Below are positions 50,661 to 59,993 of a DNA stretch of 64,000 nt, piece after piece. The notes beneath the pieces are model-generated. The model searched no databases, was not told the DNA's origin, and saw only the letters and a list, made by a program, of their open reading frames with translations. How positions within the stretch are numbered: the stretch's first letter is position 1; the number at the start of each line of letters is the position of its first letter. The position numbers and the translations under genes were made by a program. Source of the DNA: Pseudomonadota bacterium (GTDB lineage: Bacteria > Pseudomonadota > Alphaproteobacteria > Sphingomonadales > Sphingomonadaceae); assembly GCA_023390415.1 (NCBI GenBank), contig JAEWCW010000212.1, positions 1-64,000 of the forward strand, given 5' to 3'.

Positions 50661-51115
50661 GCGCGCGGCTTCAGAGCAAGCGGCAGATCGTCGAACAGGC
50701 TCGTCTCGCCCGGGCGGCGCGCACGCTCGATCTCCAGGATCTTGAGCTTGGTCATCGCACCGCCGGGCGCCGAGAAGCCGCCGCTCTTGCCGCCGGCGGC
50801 GAGGATCCGGTGGCAGGGAATGACGATCGGCACGGGATTGCGCCCGAGCGCGGCGCCGACCGCCTGGGCCGCACCGGGCGATCCGATCGCCTTCGCGACC
50901 TCGCCGTAGGTGCGAGTCTCGCCCTGTGGAATGGCCCGCGTGTGTTCGAGCACCTTGCGGTCAAGCTGGCCGAGGCCGCCGAGATCGACCGGAATCGCCG
51001 CGAGATCGACCTGCTGCCCGGCGAGCAGCCGCTGGACGAGATCGATCGCTGCTTCGACGAAAGGCGGCGGCGCCTCCTCGATCGCGCCCGGAAAACGCGC
51101 GCGCAGGCCGGCCAC
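50657..51115 (-). CDS. Methylated-DNA-protein cysteine methyltransferase (MGMT/Ogt)
   Basis: The active-site Cys101 is in IVIPCHRILAAGG, with RTYGEVAKAIGSPGAAQAVGAALGRNP before it and GGFSAPGG after. It repairs O6-alkylguanine. The earliest ATG, GTG or TTG in frame is GTG 51115, which gives 152 aa, but the conserved N-terminal domain (RFETAIGRCALLW and on) is encoded in frame for 34 further codons up to about 51217, just overlapping the rpoZ stop. No ATG, GTG or TTG occurs there, so either a rare start (ACG 51217, ATA 51232 or CTG 51256) is used or the protein is N-truncated. Confidence 0.82.
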   Translation of the reverse strand: MAGLRARFPGAIEEAPPPFVEAAIDLVQRLLAGQQVDLAAIPVDLGGLGQLDRKVLEHTRAIPQGETRTYGEVAKAIGSPGAAQAVGAALGRNPVPIVIPCHRILAAGGKSGGFSAPGGAMTKLKILEIERARRPGETSLFDDLPLALKPRA

Positions 51116-51209
51116 GTCGGCCGGCGGAAGGGCCGCACCTACGACAAGGCCGCCGCGCCACAGGAGGGCGCAGCGGCCTATCGCCGTCTCGAACCGGACG
51201 AAGCCGGGC

Positions 51210-51551
51210 TTATTCGTAGTCGCCGCCCGTATTGGTGTTGCGCGGCGGGGCGGCAGCGGTGAGGCGCAGCGCCTCGGCCGAAGCGGAGAGCGAGCCGACC
51301 TCGTCCGGCGCGTCGTCCTCGTCGACCTGGACGCGCTGGAGCGACGAGACCAGGGCCTCCTCGAGATGCTTCGGCCTGATCGTCTCCTCGGCGATCTCGC
51401 GCAGGGCGACGACCGGATTCTTGTCGCGGTCGCGGTCGATGGTCAGCTCCGCGCCGCCCGACACCTGGCGCGCGCGCTGGGCGGCGAGCAGGACGAGATC
51501 GAAACGGTTCGGAATCTTGTCGACGCAATCTTCGACGGTGACGCGGGCCAT
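51210..51551 (-). CDS. rpoZ: DNA-directed RNA polymerase omega subunit
   Basis: 113 aa from ATG 51551 ([33 protein letters not shown]), with GGGAG 8 nt upstream. The start through [16 protein letters not shown] is the conserved omega fold contacting the beta' C-terminus. The tail after residue 75 is longer and low-complexity, typical of alphaproteobacteria. In many alphaproteobacteria rpoZ lies beside rel; here it is about 1.5 kb upstream of rel with MGMT, HxlR and CC_3452-type genes between. Confidence 0.93.
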   Translation of the reverse strand: MARVTVEDCVDKIPNRFDLVLLAAQRARQVSGGAELTIDRDRDKNPVVALREIAEETIRPKHLEEALVSSLQRVQVDEDDAPDEVGSLSASAEALRLTAAAPPRNTNTGGDYE

Positions 51552-51645
51552 GGTTCGGCTCCCAGGAAAATCAGGACTTTGGGAAAGGCGCGCGCCTACA
51601 CGCACGCCCCTTTCGAGTCAATGTAAGGACAGTCGGGCGCTGGCG

Positions 51646-52758
51646 CTAGACCCGCATCGGCATCAGGACGTAGAGCGCCGGGGCCTTGTCGTTCTCGCGG
51701 AGCAGGGTGGGCGCTGCGGGGTCGGCGAGGTGGACCTCCACGGCGTCGCCTTCGATCTGGCCGAGAATGTCCAGCAGGTAGCGCGCGTTGAAGCCGATCT
51801 CGAGCGCGTCGGCGCCATAATCGCCGGCGACTTCCTCGGCCGCAGTGCCATTTTCCGGCGAGGTCACCGAAAGCGTCACCTTGTCGCGCTCGAGGCTGAG
51901 CTTCACGGCTCGGGTCTTCTCGCTGGCAATGGTGGCGACACGGTCGACGCCTTCCTCGAACGAGCGCGGATCGATCTTCAAAAGCTTGTCGTTCGCGGTC
52001 GGGATCACCCGGCTGTAATCGGGGAAGGTGCCGTCGATCAGCTTCGAGGTGAGGATCGCGTTGCCGAGGCCGAAGCGGACCTTCGTCTCGGACAGCGAGA
52101 CCTGGACGGTGCCATCCACCTCGTCGAGCAGCTTGCGCAGCTCGGCGACGGCTTTGCGCGGAATGATCACGTCCGGCATGCCCTCGGCGCCGGCGGGACG
52201 CGGCACGGTGACGCGGGCGAGCCGGTGGCCGTCGGTCGCGGCAGCCTTCAGCACCGGCTGCGATTCGTCCGAGACGTGAAGGAAGATGCCGTTCAGATAG
52301 TAGCGCGTCTCCTCGGTGGAGATCGCGAAACGGGTCTTGTCGATGATCTGCTTCAGTGTCTCGGCCGGGAGCTCGAAGCTGGTCGGAAGCTCGCCCTCGG
52401 CGATCACGGGGAAGTCGTCGCGCGGGAGGGTCGCGAGGTTGAAGCGGGCGCGACCGGCATTGACCTGCATCTTGCCGTCGGCGGCGTTGAGCTCGACCTG
52501 CGACCCTTCGGGAAGCTTGCGGGCGATCTCGAACAGGGTGTGGGCGGCGACGGTGGTCGCGCCCGGCTGGTGGACCTGGGCCTCGACCGTGTCGTTGATC
52601 TGGAGATCGAGATCGGTGGCCATCAGGCGGAGCGTTCCGTCGTCACGCGCCTCGATCAGCACATTCGAGAGGATCGGAATCGTGTTTCTGCGCTCAACCA
52701 CCGAATGGACGTGGCCGAGGCTCCTGAGGAGCGTAGCCCGTTCGATCGTCGCCTTCAT
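51646..52758 (-). CDS. dnaN: DNA polymerase III beta sliding clamp
   Basis: 370 aa from ATG 52758 (MKATIERATLLRSLGHVHSVVERRNTIPILSNV). Three repeated clamp domains are apparent, with the middle one beginning FELPAETLKQIIDKTRFAISTEETRYYLNG and the last one RVIPTANDKLLKIDPRSFEEGVDRVATIASEKTRAVKL; the C-terminus LYVLMPMRV matches the conserved end (M-P-M-R-x). It encircles DNA and tethers polymerase III. It stands alone without dnaA or recF. Upstream a terminator separates it from the outer-membrane barrel gene. Confidence 0.96.
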   Translation of the reverse strand: MKATIERATLLRSLGHVHSVVERRNTIPILSNVLIEARDDGTLRLMATDLDLQINDTVEAQVHQPGATTVAAHTLFEIARKLPEGSQVELNAADGKMQVNAGRARFNLATLPRDDFPVIAEGELPTSFELPAETLKQIIDKTRFAISTEETRYYLNGIFLHVSDESQPVLKAAATDGHRLARVTVPRPAGAEGMPDVIIPRKAVAELRKLLDEVDGTVQVSLSETKVRFGLGNAILTSKLIDGTFPDYSRVIPTANDKLLKIDPRSFEEGVDRVATIASEKTRAVKLSLERDKVTLSVTSPENGTAAEEVAGDYGADALEIGFNARYLLDILGQIEGDAVEVHLADPAAPTLLRENDKAPALYVLMPMRV

Positions 52759-52848
52759 CACTAACCCCCGAAATCTGGTGTTTGGTCCGGGACAGTAGAG
52801 CGACGCGCCCCGCACTTCCAGAGGGAGGTGCACGAAAATTCGTGGATG

Positions 52849-52883
52849 AAAAAAGGGCCGGAGCGTCGCCGCCCCGGCCCTTT
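52849..52883 (-). terminator. Intrinsic terminator after the outer-membrane barrel gene
   Basis: On the minus strand AAAGGGCCGG and CCGGCCCTTT (10-bp perfect stem, 52874-52883 with 52852-52861, 12-nt loop) are followed by a T-run (plus-strand A at 52849-52854). It ends the transcript of the barrel gene at 52904 before dnaN. Confidence 0.85.
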
Positions 52884-52903
52884 CGATCGCGTGCTACTGC
52901 CGA

Positions 52904-53482
52904 TCAGAAGCGCAAGCCGACGCCGCCGACCACCTGATGGCGGTCGAAGCCCTGCTCGTAGTTCGAATAGCGATATTCGGTCTTCACGAAGGCGTTGGAG
53001 CCGAGCGCGAACTCGAGACCGCCGCCGACGCGGACGCCGTCCAGATTCTGGCGATCGGTGAGATCGAGCGCCGCATTGGTCGGATGGTCGTAGGAGGTGG
53101 TCACCCGGGCATTGGTGTAGCCGGCGCGGGCATAGACCAGCATGTTCGATCCGACCGCCGCGCCGATGCGGGCGCCGGCATAGAGATCGCGGCCGGCACG
53201 GGCGCAGAGTTCGTCGCCGGTGACGATGGTGCCCGCGACGCACTCGTCGAGGTTGGACTTGTTGATCTCGCCGTCCACGCCGAAGACCAGGCCACCCGAC
53301 TGGATGTCGTAGCCGACACCGACGCCGTAGAGCAGGCCGTCAGCAGACTCTTCCTCAACGTCAGTCGTATCATAACCGACAATGCCTTCAACGCGCAGGC
53401 CCGAGAAATTGCCCCCGCTCTGAGCAAAAGCCGGCGTCGCCAGAGAACTGGCGAGCAGAGCGGCTGCGATATACTTACGCAT
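52904..53482 (-). CDS. Outer-membrane beta-barrel protein (porin-like/Opa-like)
   Basis: 192 aa from ATG 53482 (MRKYIAAALLASSLATPAFAQ), with GGGAG 8 nt upstream. After the signal peptide it has eight alternating amphipathic strands (LRVEGIVGYDTTDV, LLYGVGVGYDIQSGGLVFGVDGEI, DLYAGARIGAAVGSNMLVYARAGYTN, RVGGGLEFALGSNAFVKTEYRYSNY) and ends with QVVGGVGLRF, the terminal Phe needed for Bam assembly. Small barrels of this kind are abundant surface proteins. It has its own terminator; function beyond structure is unknown. Confidence 0.85.
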   Translation of the reverse strand: MRKYIAAALLASSLATPAFAQSGGNFSGLRVEGIVGYDTTDVEEESADGLLYGVGVGYDIQSGGLVFGVDGEINKSNLDECVAGTIVTGDELCARAGRDLYAGARIGAAVGSNMLVYARAGYTNARVTTSYDHPTNAALDLTDRQNLDGVRVGGGLEFALGSNAFVKTEYRYSNYEQGFDRHQVVGGVGLRF

Positions 53483-53612
53483 TAGTAACTCCCAATTTAT
53501 AGTCTTCATGAGACGAACGCCTCAACCGCAGCCAATGACGAAGGTTTCCTGAACGGCGCATAAACGCGATTTAGCGTTGCAATTCCGCCACAGGCCGTAG
53601 AGACTTAAGCCC

Positions 53613-54089
53613 ATGCGCCGCCTCGTTATTCTTTTTTTGTGCGTGGCCCTGGCGACGCCGGCCGCGGCCCAGCGCCGGCCGCTCGGCACCTGGTCCTTCT
53701 GGGGCGCATTCCGCGACAATGAGCGCTGCTTCGCGATCGCCGAGCCGGTCGAGCGTGACCAGGGCGCGCGGCCGTTCGCCTCGGTGGGCTGGTGGCCGGG
53801 CCGGAGCCTGGCGGGCCAGATCCATGTCCGCCTTGCCGAGGAGAAGAGGCCGGGATCGGCGGTGTTGCTGCGCATCGACGGCCGCTCGTTCCAGCTCGTC
53901 GCCGGGCCCCGCGACGCCTGGGCACCCGACGCGGGCGCCGATGCCGAGATTGTCGCCGCCATGCGCACGGGAATCGAGATGGTGGTCGAGACCCGAAGCG
54001 CGCGCGGCGCCCTGATGCGCGACACCTATCGCCTCCGCGGCGCAGCGACCGCGATCGATGCCGCCGCCATCGCCTGCAGGCGCCGCTAA
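53613..54089 (+). CDS. Secreted protein of unknown function
   Basis: 158 aa. A signal peptide (MRRLVILFLCVALATPAAAQ) precedes a domain that starts RRPLGTWSFWGAFRDNERCFAIAEPVERD and continues with ASVGWWPGRSLAGQIHVRLAEEKRPGSAVLLRIDGRSFQLVAGP. The pattern resembles the invasion-associated-locus-B-like secreted proteins of alphaproteobacteria (Trp-rich start, a Cys-Phe-Ala early and an ACRRR end). The assignment is tentative. It lies divergent from the barrel gene and 42 bp before rlmN. Confidence 0.65.
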   Translation: MRRLVILFLCVALATPAAAQRRPLGTWSFWGAFRDNERCFAIAEPVERDQGARPFASVGWWPGRSLAGQIHVRLAEEKRPGSAVLLRIDGRSFQLVAGPRDAWAPDAGADAEIVAAMRTGIEMVVETRSARGALMRDTYRLRGAATAIDAAAIACRRR

Positions 54090-54131
54090 GAGCTGGAAAA
54101 ATCGGCGCGCAGCGCCTATGTGGCGCCGATC

Positions 54132-55328
54132 ATGACAGCTGCGATGACGATCCCCGGGCATATCGACCCGGTTCCGGTGCCGCGCCCCGCTTTCGCGGGC
54201 GAGGATGCGCGCGTCGACCTGGTCGGCCTCTCCAAGGCGCAGATCCGCGACGCTTTGGCCGAGGCGGGGCTCGACGAGCGCAACGCCAAGCTCCGCGCGA
54301 AGCAGATCTGGCACCAGATCTACAATCGCGGCGCTTGCCATTTCGACGCCATGAGCGACATCGCCAAGCCCCATCGCGCCTGGCTGGCCGAGCGCTTCGT
54401 CGTCGGCCGGCCGGAGGTGGTCGTCGAGCAGGTCTCGACCGACGGCACCCGCAAATGGCTCTTGAAGACCCGCGACGGCCACGATTTCGAGATGGTGTTC
54501 ATCCCCGACGCGGACCGCGGCACGCTCTGCGTCTCGAGCCAGGTCGGCTGCACGCTCAACTGTCGCTTCTGCCACACCGGCACGATGCGGCTGGTCCGCA
54601 ACCTCGAGCCCTCCGAGATCGTCGGCCAGGTGATGCTGGCGCGCGACGCGCTCGGCGAATGGCCGTCGCTGCCGGAAGGGCGCATGCTCTCCAACATCGT
54701 GATGATGGGCATGGGCGAGCCGCTCTACAATTTCGACAATGTCCGCGACGCCCTGAAGATCGTGATGGACGGCGACGGCCTCGGCCTCTCGCGGCGCCGG
54801 ATCACGCTTTCCACTTCGGGCGTGGTGCCGATGATGGCCCGGGCCGGCGAGGAGATCGGGGTCAACCTCGCCGTCTCGCTCCACGCCGTCACCAAGGAGG
54901 TGCGCGACGAGATCGTGCCCTTGAACCGGAAATACGGGATCGAGGAGCTGCTCGCCGCCTGCGCCGCCTATCCGGGCGCCAACAATGCCCGGCGCATCAC
55001 CTTCGAATATGTGATGCTGAAGGACAAGAACGACAGCGACGAGGATGCTCGCGAACTGGTCCGGCTGATCAAGAAGTACAAGCTACCGGCCAAGGTGAAC
55101 CTCATCCCGTTCAATCCCTGGCCGGGGGCGCTCTACGAATGTTCGGACGACGAGCGTGTCCAGCGCTTCTCGGACATCATCTTCGAGGCCGGGATCTCGG
55201 CGCCGATCCGCCGACCGCGCGGCCGCGACATCATGGCCGCCTGCGGCCAGCTGAAGAGCGCCGCCGAGAAGAAGAGCCGCGCTGAGCTCGACCGGATCGC
55301 CGAGGAAAAGCAGGTGGCATTGGGCTGA
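54132..55328 (+). CDS. rlmN: 23S rRNA (adenine2503-C2)-methyltransferase RlmN
   Basis: 398 aa from ATG 54132 (GTG 54120 also in frame). Radical-SAM enzyme with the [4Fe-4S] motif Cys140, Cys144 and Cys147 in [12 protein letters not shown]. Also present are [33 protein letters not shown], and the C-terminal ACGQL region bearing the second catalytic Cys (MAACGQLKS). It methylates A2503 of 23S rRNA and A37 of some tRNAs. Length and motifs are normal. Confidence 0.94.
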   Translation: MTAAMTIPGHIDPVPVPRPAFAGEDARVDLVGLSKAQIRDALAEAGLDERNAKLRAKQIWHQIYNRGACHFDAMSDIAKPHRAWLAERFVVGRPEVVVEQVSTDGTRKWLLKTRDGHDFEMVFIPDADRGTLCVSSQVGCTLNCRFCHTGTMRLVRNLEPSEIVGQVMLARDALGEWPSLPEGRMLSNIVMMGMGEPLYNFDNVRDALKIVMDGDGLGLSRRRITLSTSGVVPMMARAGEEIGVNLAVSLHAVTKEVRDEIVPLNRKYGIEELLAACAAYPGANNARRITFEYVMLKDKNDSDEDARELVRLIKKYKLPAKVNLIPFNPWPGALYECSDDERVQRFSDIIFEAGISAPIRRPRGRDIMAACGQLKSAAEKKSRAELDRIAEEKQVALG

Positions 55329-55395
55329 GACTCGAGCCCATCCGTTTCGGTCCGCAACGGATTGTAAAAAAGAGGGCGCGCTCTATCATCGCCCT

Positions 55396-57342
55396 GTGCT
55401 CGAGCGTCCGCCTCTAACTAGTCCTGAGGAGGACGCGCCGCCGCCGCAGATGGCGGAGCGGACCGCGGCCTTCGACTGGGCAGCCTCCCCGCTCGGCCCG
55501 CGCGACTCCTGGCCGCCGGCGCTGCGCTTTGCCGCCGACCTGTGCCTGCGCGCAAGCGTCCCGACCGCCGTCTATTGGGGGCCGGAGCTCATCCTCCTCT
55601 ATAACGACGCCTGGGCGCGGGTGCTTCGCGAGCGCCACCCGGACGCGCTCGGGCGGCCGGCCGCCGAGGTCTGGGACGACATCTGGGACCTGTTGAAGCC
55701 GCGCTTCGACGAGGTCCGCGAGACCGGCCAGGGCATCTCCGTCTTCGAGCAGATGCTGCCGGTCCGCCGCGGCGATGCGGTCGAGGAGACCTATTGGAAT
55801 TACAGCCTGACCCCGCTCCCCGGCGAGGACGGGCGCATCGAGGGCATTCTCAACCAGGGGATCGAGATCAGCAAGGCGCTGCTCGCCGAGAAGCGCCTTT
55901 CCTTCCAGGTCGCGGTCGCGGACCGGCTTCGCGGTCTCTCCGACCCCGAGGCGGTGAAACAGGCGGCCGCCGAACTGCTCGGCCGCCATCTCGCTGCAGC
56001 GCGTGTCGGCTATGCGGAGATCGACGAGACGGCGGGCGTGCTGGCGGTCACGACGGATTGGACCAGCGCGCGCGGCGCCGAATCCCTCGCCGGCCGCCAG
56101 GTCGCGCTCGAGCGGATCCCGGGCGAGGCCCTGGCCTTCCTCCGCACCGGCCAGCTGATCGCGATTCCCGACATTCAGGCCGCGCTCCCGACCGCGCTCG
56201 CACCGAATTGGGCGCAGGCCGGGATCCGATCGGTGATCGCGATCCCGCTGGTGCGCAACGGCGCGCTCAAGGCCCTGCTCTACGTGACCGAGCCGGAGCC
56301 GCGCTTCTGGCGCCGCTCCGACGCCGCGATGGCGCGCGACATCGCCGAGCGGAGCTGGGCGGCCGTGGAGCGCTCCCAGGCGGAGCAGAGCCTCCGCGAA
56401 AGCGAGGATCATTATCGCCATACGGTGGAGCTCTACCCCCAGGTCACCTGGACCGCGCGGCCCGACGGGCTGATCGACCGAATTGCGCCGCGCTGGAAGG
56501 AATGGACCGGGACGGAGGGCCTCGGCGTGGACTGGCCCGAGGCCATCCATGCCGAGGACGCGCCGCGCTGCATCCAGGCCTGGGCGGCTGCGACGAGAAG
56601 CGGCGATCCCTACGACGTCGAGCATCGGATCCGCCTTCGCGACGGAAGCTATCGCTGGGCGCGGTCGCGCGCCTTCCCGCGGCGCGGCGCCGACGGAGCG
56701 ATCCTCCTCTGGTACGGATCGACCGAGGATATTCATGAGAAGAAGCTCGCGGAGGAGCGGCAGCGGCTGCTCATCAACGAGCTCAACCATCGCGTGAAGA
56801 ACATGCTGGCGACCGTCCAGGCGATCGCCTTCCAGACCCTGAAGGGAGAGGTGCCTCTGGCCGAGGCGCGCAAGCGCTTCGAGGCGCGGCTGATGGCGCT
56901 GGCCCGCGCCCACAATCTCGTCACGGCGCAGCATTGGGAAGGCTCGAGCCTCGACAGAGTGGTTCGCGACGCGACCGAATATCTCGCCGAACAGGGCCGG
57001 TTCGAGATTGCCGGCGAGGACGTCTGGGTCTCGCCGCGCGCCGCCCTCGCGCTCGCCCTCGCCTTCCACGAGCTCAGCACCAACGCCGCAAAGTACGGCG
57101 CACTGTCCAGGGACGGCGGCCAGGTCTCCATCTCGTGGCGAACCGACGGCGAACGGCTCCTGATCGAGTGGAAGGAGCGCGGCGGACCACCGGTCTCGGA
57201 GCCGTCCAGCCGCGGCTTCGGCTCGCGCCTGATCGAGCGCGGGCTCGGCGCCGATCTCGACGGATCGGCGAGCCTCGGCTTCGAGCCCGACGGCGTCAGG
57301 TGCAGGATCGAGGCGTCCATGAGCGGACTCGCCGCCGACTGA
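55396..57342 (+). CDS. Sensor histidine kinase, HWE family, with PAS and GAF domains
   Basis: 648 aa from GTG 55396 (ATG 55450 is an alternative). An N-terminal PAS (AAFDWAASPLGPRDSWPPALRFAAD and DAWARVLRERHP) is followed by a GAF domain (residues about 170-320, AARVGYAEIDETAGVLAVTTDW), a second PAS with PAC (330-445) and the HWE kinase module. The H-box is NELNHRVKNMLATVQAIAFQTL near residue 463 and the N-box HELSTNAAKYGALS near 560. No membrane helix, so it senses a cytoplasmic cue (light, redox or ligand; no Cys for flavin seen). HWE kinases often feed the general stress response (PhyR) of alphaproteobacteria; no response regulator is adjacent. Confidence 0.88.
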   Translation: MLERPPLTSPEEDAPPPQMAERTAAFDWAASPLGPRDSWPPALRFAADLCLRASVPTAVYWGPELILLYNDAWARVLRERHPDALGRPAAEVWDDIWDLLKPRFDEVRETGQGISVFEQMLPVRRGDAVEETYWNYSLTPLPGEDGRIEGILNQGIEISKALLAEKRLSFQVAVADRLRGLSDPEAVKQAAAELLGRHLAAARVGYAEIDETAGVLAVTTDWTSARGAESLAGRQVALERIPGEALAFLRTGQLIAIPDIQAALPTALAPNWAQAGIRSVIAIPLVRNGALKALLYVTEPEPRFWRRSDAAMARDIAERSWAAVERSQAEQSLRESEDHYRHTVELYPQVTWTARPDGLIDRIAPRWKEWTGTEGLGVDWPEAIHAEDAPRCIQAWAAATRSGDPYDVEHRIRLRDGSYRWARSRAFPRRGADGAILLWYGSTEDIHEKKLAEERQRLLINELNHRVKNMLATVQAIAFQTLKGEVPLAEARKRFEARLMALARAHNLVTAQHWEGSSLDRVVRDATEYLAEQGRFEIAGEDVWVSPRAALALALAFHELSTNAAKYGALSRDGGQVSISWRTDGERLLIEWKERGGPPVSEPSSRGFGSRLIERGLGADLDGSASLGFEPDGVRCRIEASMSGLAAD

Positions 57343-57386
57343 GGCGCAGTTGGCGATCAGCGGCAGGTGGGCTATTGTCCGGGTCC

Positions 57387-58652
57387 ATGCGGCTGCTCGA
57401 CAGGATGCTCGCCCGGCACGTCCAGAGGGGCGAACTCACGATCATCGACCATGCCGGTCGCGCCCATCGCTACGGCAAGCCTGACTCCGAGCTCAGCCCG
57501 GTCACCGTCCGCTTAGTCGATCGCACGACTCCGCTGCGCATTGCCCGCGATCCTGCGGTCGGCACTGCAGAAGCCTATATGGACGGTCGGCTGCTGGTCG
57601 AGCAGGGCGAGATCCTCGACCTGGTGCTGCTCATCCGGCGCAACCGCCGTTGGGAGGATCGCAGCGGCCCGGGCAAGTTCCTGCGCAAGAGCAGCAAGCT
57701 CGGCAAGCCGCTCGCGCATCTCAACTGGAGGCGGAGCGCGCGTCGCAACGTCGCCCACCATTACGACATCGGCAACGACTTCTACCGGCTGTGGCTCGAA
57801 GAGGACATGCAATATAGCTGCGGCTATTTCACGGACCTGTCCAACAGCCTGGAGCAGGCCCAGCTCGACAAGAAGGCGCACCTCGCCGCCAAGCTGCACC
57901 TGAAGCCCGGCCAGCGCGTGCTCGACATCGGCTGCGGCTGGGGCGGCCTCGCTTTGTATCTGAACCGGGTCGCGGACGTCGACGTGCTCGGAGTCACCCT
58001 CTCCGAGGAGCAGGTCAAGCTGGCCCGGCAGCGCGCCGAGGAGGCGGGAGTCGCCGACCGGGTGAAGTTCGAGCTGATGGACTATCGCGATGTGGAAGGC
58101 ACGTTCGACAGGATCATCTCGGTCGGCATGTTCGAGCATGTCGGCCCGCCTTTCTATCGCGCCTTTTTCCGCAAATGCCGCGAGCTGCTCGCCCCGGACG
58201 GAGTCATGGTCCTCCACACGATGGGCCGGATGGGAAAGCCAGGGACGACCGACCGCTTCATCCAGAAATATATCTGGCCGGGCGGCTATATCCCCGCGCT
58301 TTCGGAAATCGTTTCGGCAAGCGAGCCGGCGCGGCTGATCATGGCCGATTGCGAGGCGCTTCGGCTCCATTATCCGCCGACGGTCCTCCACTGGTACGAA
58401 CGGTTCAAGGCGCGCCGCGACGAGGTCGTCGAGCTCTATGACGAGCGCTTCTACAGGCTCTGGCTCTTCTACCTGGCGGCCGGCCTGTCGATGTTCAGCG
58501 ACGGCGGGATGACCGTATACCAGCTCCAATATCTGCGCCGCCGCGACGCCGCGCCGATGAAGCGCGACTATATGTTCGAGGCCGAGCGCGCGCTGCACGC
58601 GCTTGACCAGGGCGCGCAGCCCATGCTGAGAGTGGCCCAAAGCGGGGAATAA
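57387..58652 (+). CDS. cfa: Cyclopropane-fatty-acyl-phospholipid synthase (paralogue 1)
   Basis: 421 aa from ATG 57387 (MRLLDRMLARHVQRGELT). N-terminal lipid-binding part with DPAVGTAEAYMDG, then the SAM methyltransferase domain with VLDIGCGWGGLALYL near residue 180. Active-site residues known from E. coli CFA are all present: Cys in MQYSCGYF (residue 143), Glu in SVGMFEHVG, His in VLHTMG and Tyr in HWYERF. It adds a methylene bridge from SAM to cis double bonds of membrane phospholipids, typically on stress or stationary phase. Four bases separate it from a second, diverged copy. Confidence 0.9.
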   Translation: MRLLDRMLARHVQRGELTIIDHAGRAHRYGKPDSELSPVTVRLVDRTTPLRIARDPAVGTAEAYMDGRLLVEQGEILDLVLLIRRNRRWEDRSGPGKFLRKSSKLGKPLAHLNWRRSARRNVAHHYDIGNDFYRLWLEEDMQYSCGYFTDLSNSLEQAQLDKKAHLAAKLHLKPGQRVLDIGCGWGGLALYLNRVADVDVLGVTLSEEQVKLARQRAEEAGVADRVKFELMDYRDVEGTFDRIISVGMFEHVGPPFYRAFFRKCRELLAPDGVMVLHTMGRMGKPGTTDRFIQKYIWPGGYIPALSEIVSASEPARLIMADCEALRLHYPPTVLHWYERFKARRDEVVELYDERFYRLWLFYLAAGLSMFSDGGMTVYQLQYLRRRDAAPMKRDYMFEAERALHALDQGAQPMLRVAQSGE

Positions 58653-58656
58653 GATC

Positions 58657-59919
58657 ATGTGGCTTCTCGACAAAATGCTTCGCTCGGTCGTCAAGAAGGG
58701 CGAGCTCACCGTCATCGACCATGACGGCAAGGAGTATCGCTACGGCGCGCCCGATCCGAACTGGGGACCCGTCCGGGTCCGAATGAACGACCGCGGCGCC
58801 GCCTTCCACATCGCCAAGGATCCGCGCGTCGGCGCCGGCGAGGCGTTCATGGACGGGCGCATCACGATCGAGCAGGGCGACCTGCGCGAGCTGATCATGC
58901 TGATCCGCTACAATGCGCCGATCGAGCGCCAGGGGCCGCTCAAGCCCAAGGGCGCGCTGCGCAAGGCGCTCGGCTACGTCGCCGGCCGGCTTGACCAGAT
59001 CAACTGGAAGAGCCGCTCGCGCCACAATGCCGAGCACACCTACAACCTGACCCGGCGCCTGTACGAGCTGTTCCTCGACGAGGACCGCCAGTACACGATG
59101 GCCTATTACCGGGACACGTCGAACAGCCTGGAGAAGGCGCAGCTCGACAAGAAGGCTCACATCGCCTCCAAGCTCTATCTGAAGCCGGGCATGAGGGTGC
59201 TGGACATCGGCTGCGGGTGGGGCGGCACGGCACTCTACCTCCACCGCCATTACGACGTCGACGTGCTCGGGATCGCCCTCGCGCCGGACCAGATCGAATT
59301 CTGCCGCGAGCGCGCGGCGGAGGCCGGGGTCTCGGACCGGGTGAAGTTCGAGCTGATGGACTATCGCGACGTCAAGGGCCCGTTCGAGCGCATCGTCAAC
59401 GTCGGCCTCATCGAGCATTTGGGAACGCCCCATTATCCGGGCTTCTTCCGCCATATGCACGATCTGCTGACCGATGACGGCGTGATGGTCTCCCACTGCT
59501 GCGGCCGGCTCGGCGAGCCGGGCGTCACCGACAAGTGGACCCGCAAGTACATCTTCCCGGGTGGCTATATCCCGGCCCTGTCGGAGCTCGTCACCGAGGC
59601 GGAGAAGCATCACCTCATCACGACGGACGTCGAGGCGATGCGCTACCATTATGCCTACACGCTGCACGAATGGTACAATCGCACGGTCGCGCACCGGGAC
59701 GAGATCGTCGAGCTGTACGACGAGCGCTTCTACCGGATGTGGCTCTTCTACCTGGCCGGCTCGGAATCCGCCTTCCGCTACGGCGGCATGGGTAATTGGC
59801 AGGTCCAGTTCGTCCGCCGCCGCGACGCGATCCCGATGACCCGCGACTATATGTACGAGGAATCGGCGCGGCTCCGCTCGCTGGAGGAGCCGCCGCAATG
59901 GCATCTCGCCGCCGAGTGA
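58657..59919 (+). CDS. Cyclopropane-fatty-acyl-phospholipid synthase paralogue 2 (diverged active site)
   Basis: 420 aa. Overall very similar to the gene 4 bp upstream (start MWLLDKMLRSVVKKGELTVIDHDGKEYRYGAPD, same MTase core GCGWGGTALYL and C-terminal FYRMWLFYL). In the catalytic pocket the Cys is replaced: QYTMAYYRD here versus QYSCGYFTD in paralogue 1 (residue about 146 Met). HTMG is replaced by HCCG, while Glu in NVGLIEHLG and Tyr in EWYNRT remain. It is a tandem duplicate that likely acts on another lipid or modifies the reaction. Annotation as ordinary CFA synthase would be unsafe. Confidence 0.8.
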   Translation: MWLLDKMLRSVVKKGELTVIDHDGKEYRYGAPDPNWGPVRVRMNDRGAAFHIAKDPRVGAGEAFMDGRITIEQGDLRELIMLIRYNAPIERQGPLKPKGALRKALGYVAGRLDQINWKSRSRHNAEHTYNLTRRLYELFLDEDRQYTMAYYRDTSNSLEKAQLDKKAHIASKLYLKPGMRVLDIGCGWGGTALYLHRHYDVDVLGIALAPDQIEFCRERAAEAGVSDRVKFELMDYRDVKGPFERIVNVGLIEHLGTPHYPGFFRHMHDLLTDDGVMVSHCCGRLGEPGVTDKWTRKYIFPGGYIPALSELVTEAEKHHLITTDVEAMRYHYAYTLHEWYNRTVAHRDEIVELYDERFYRMWLFYLAGSESAFRYGGMGNWQVQFVRRRDAIPMTRDYMYEESARLRSLEEPPQWHLAAE

Positions 59920-59993
59920 GCGCGCGGACGCCAAGCACCCGTTAACCATTTCTTGATCGCTCCGGCGCCAGTGTCCGGCGCCGGGGAGATCAT

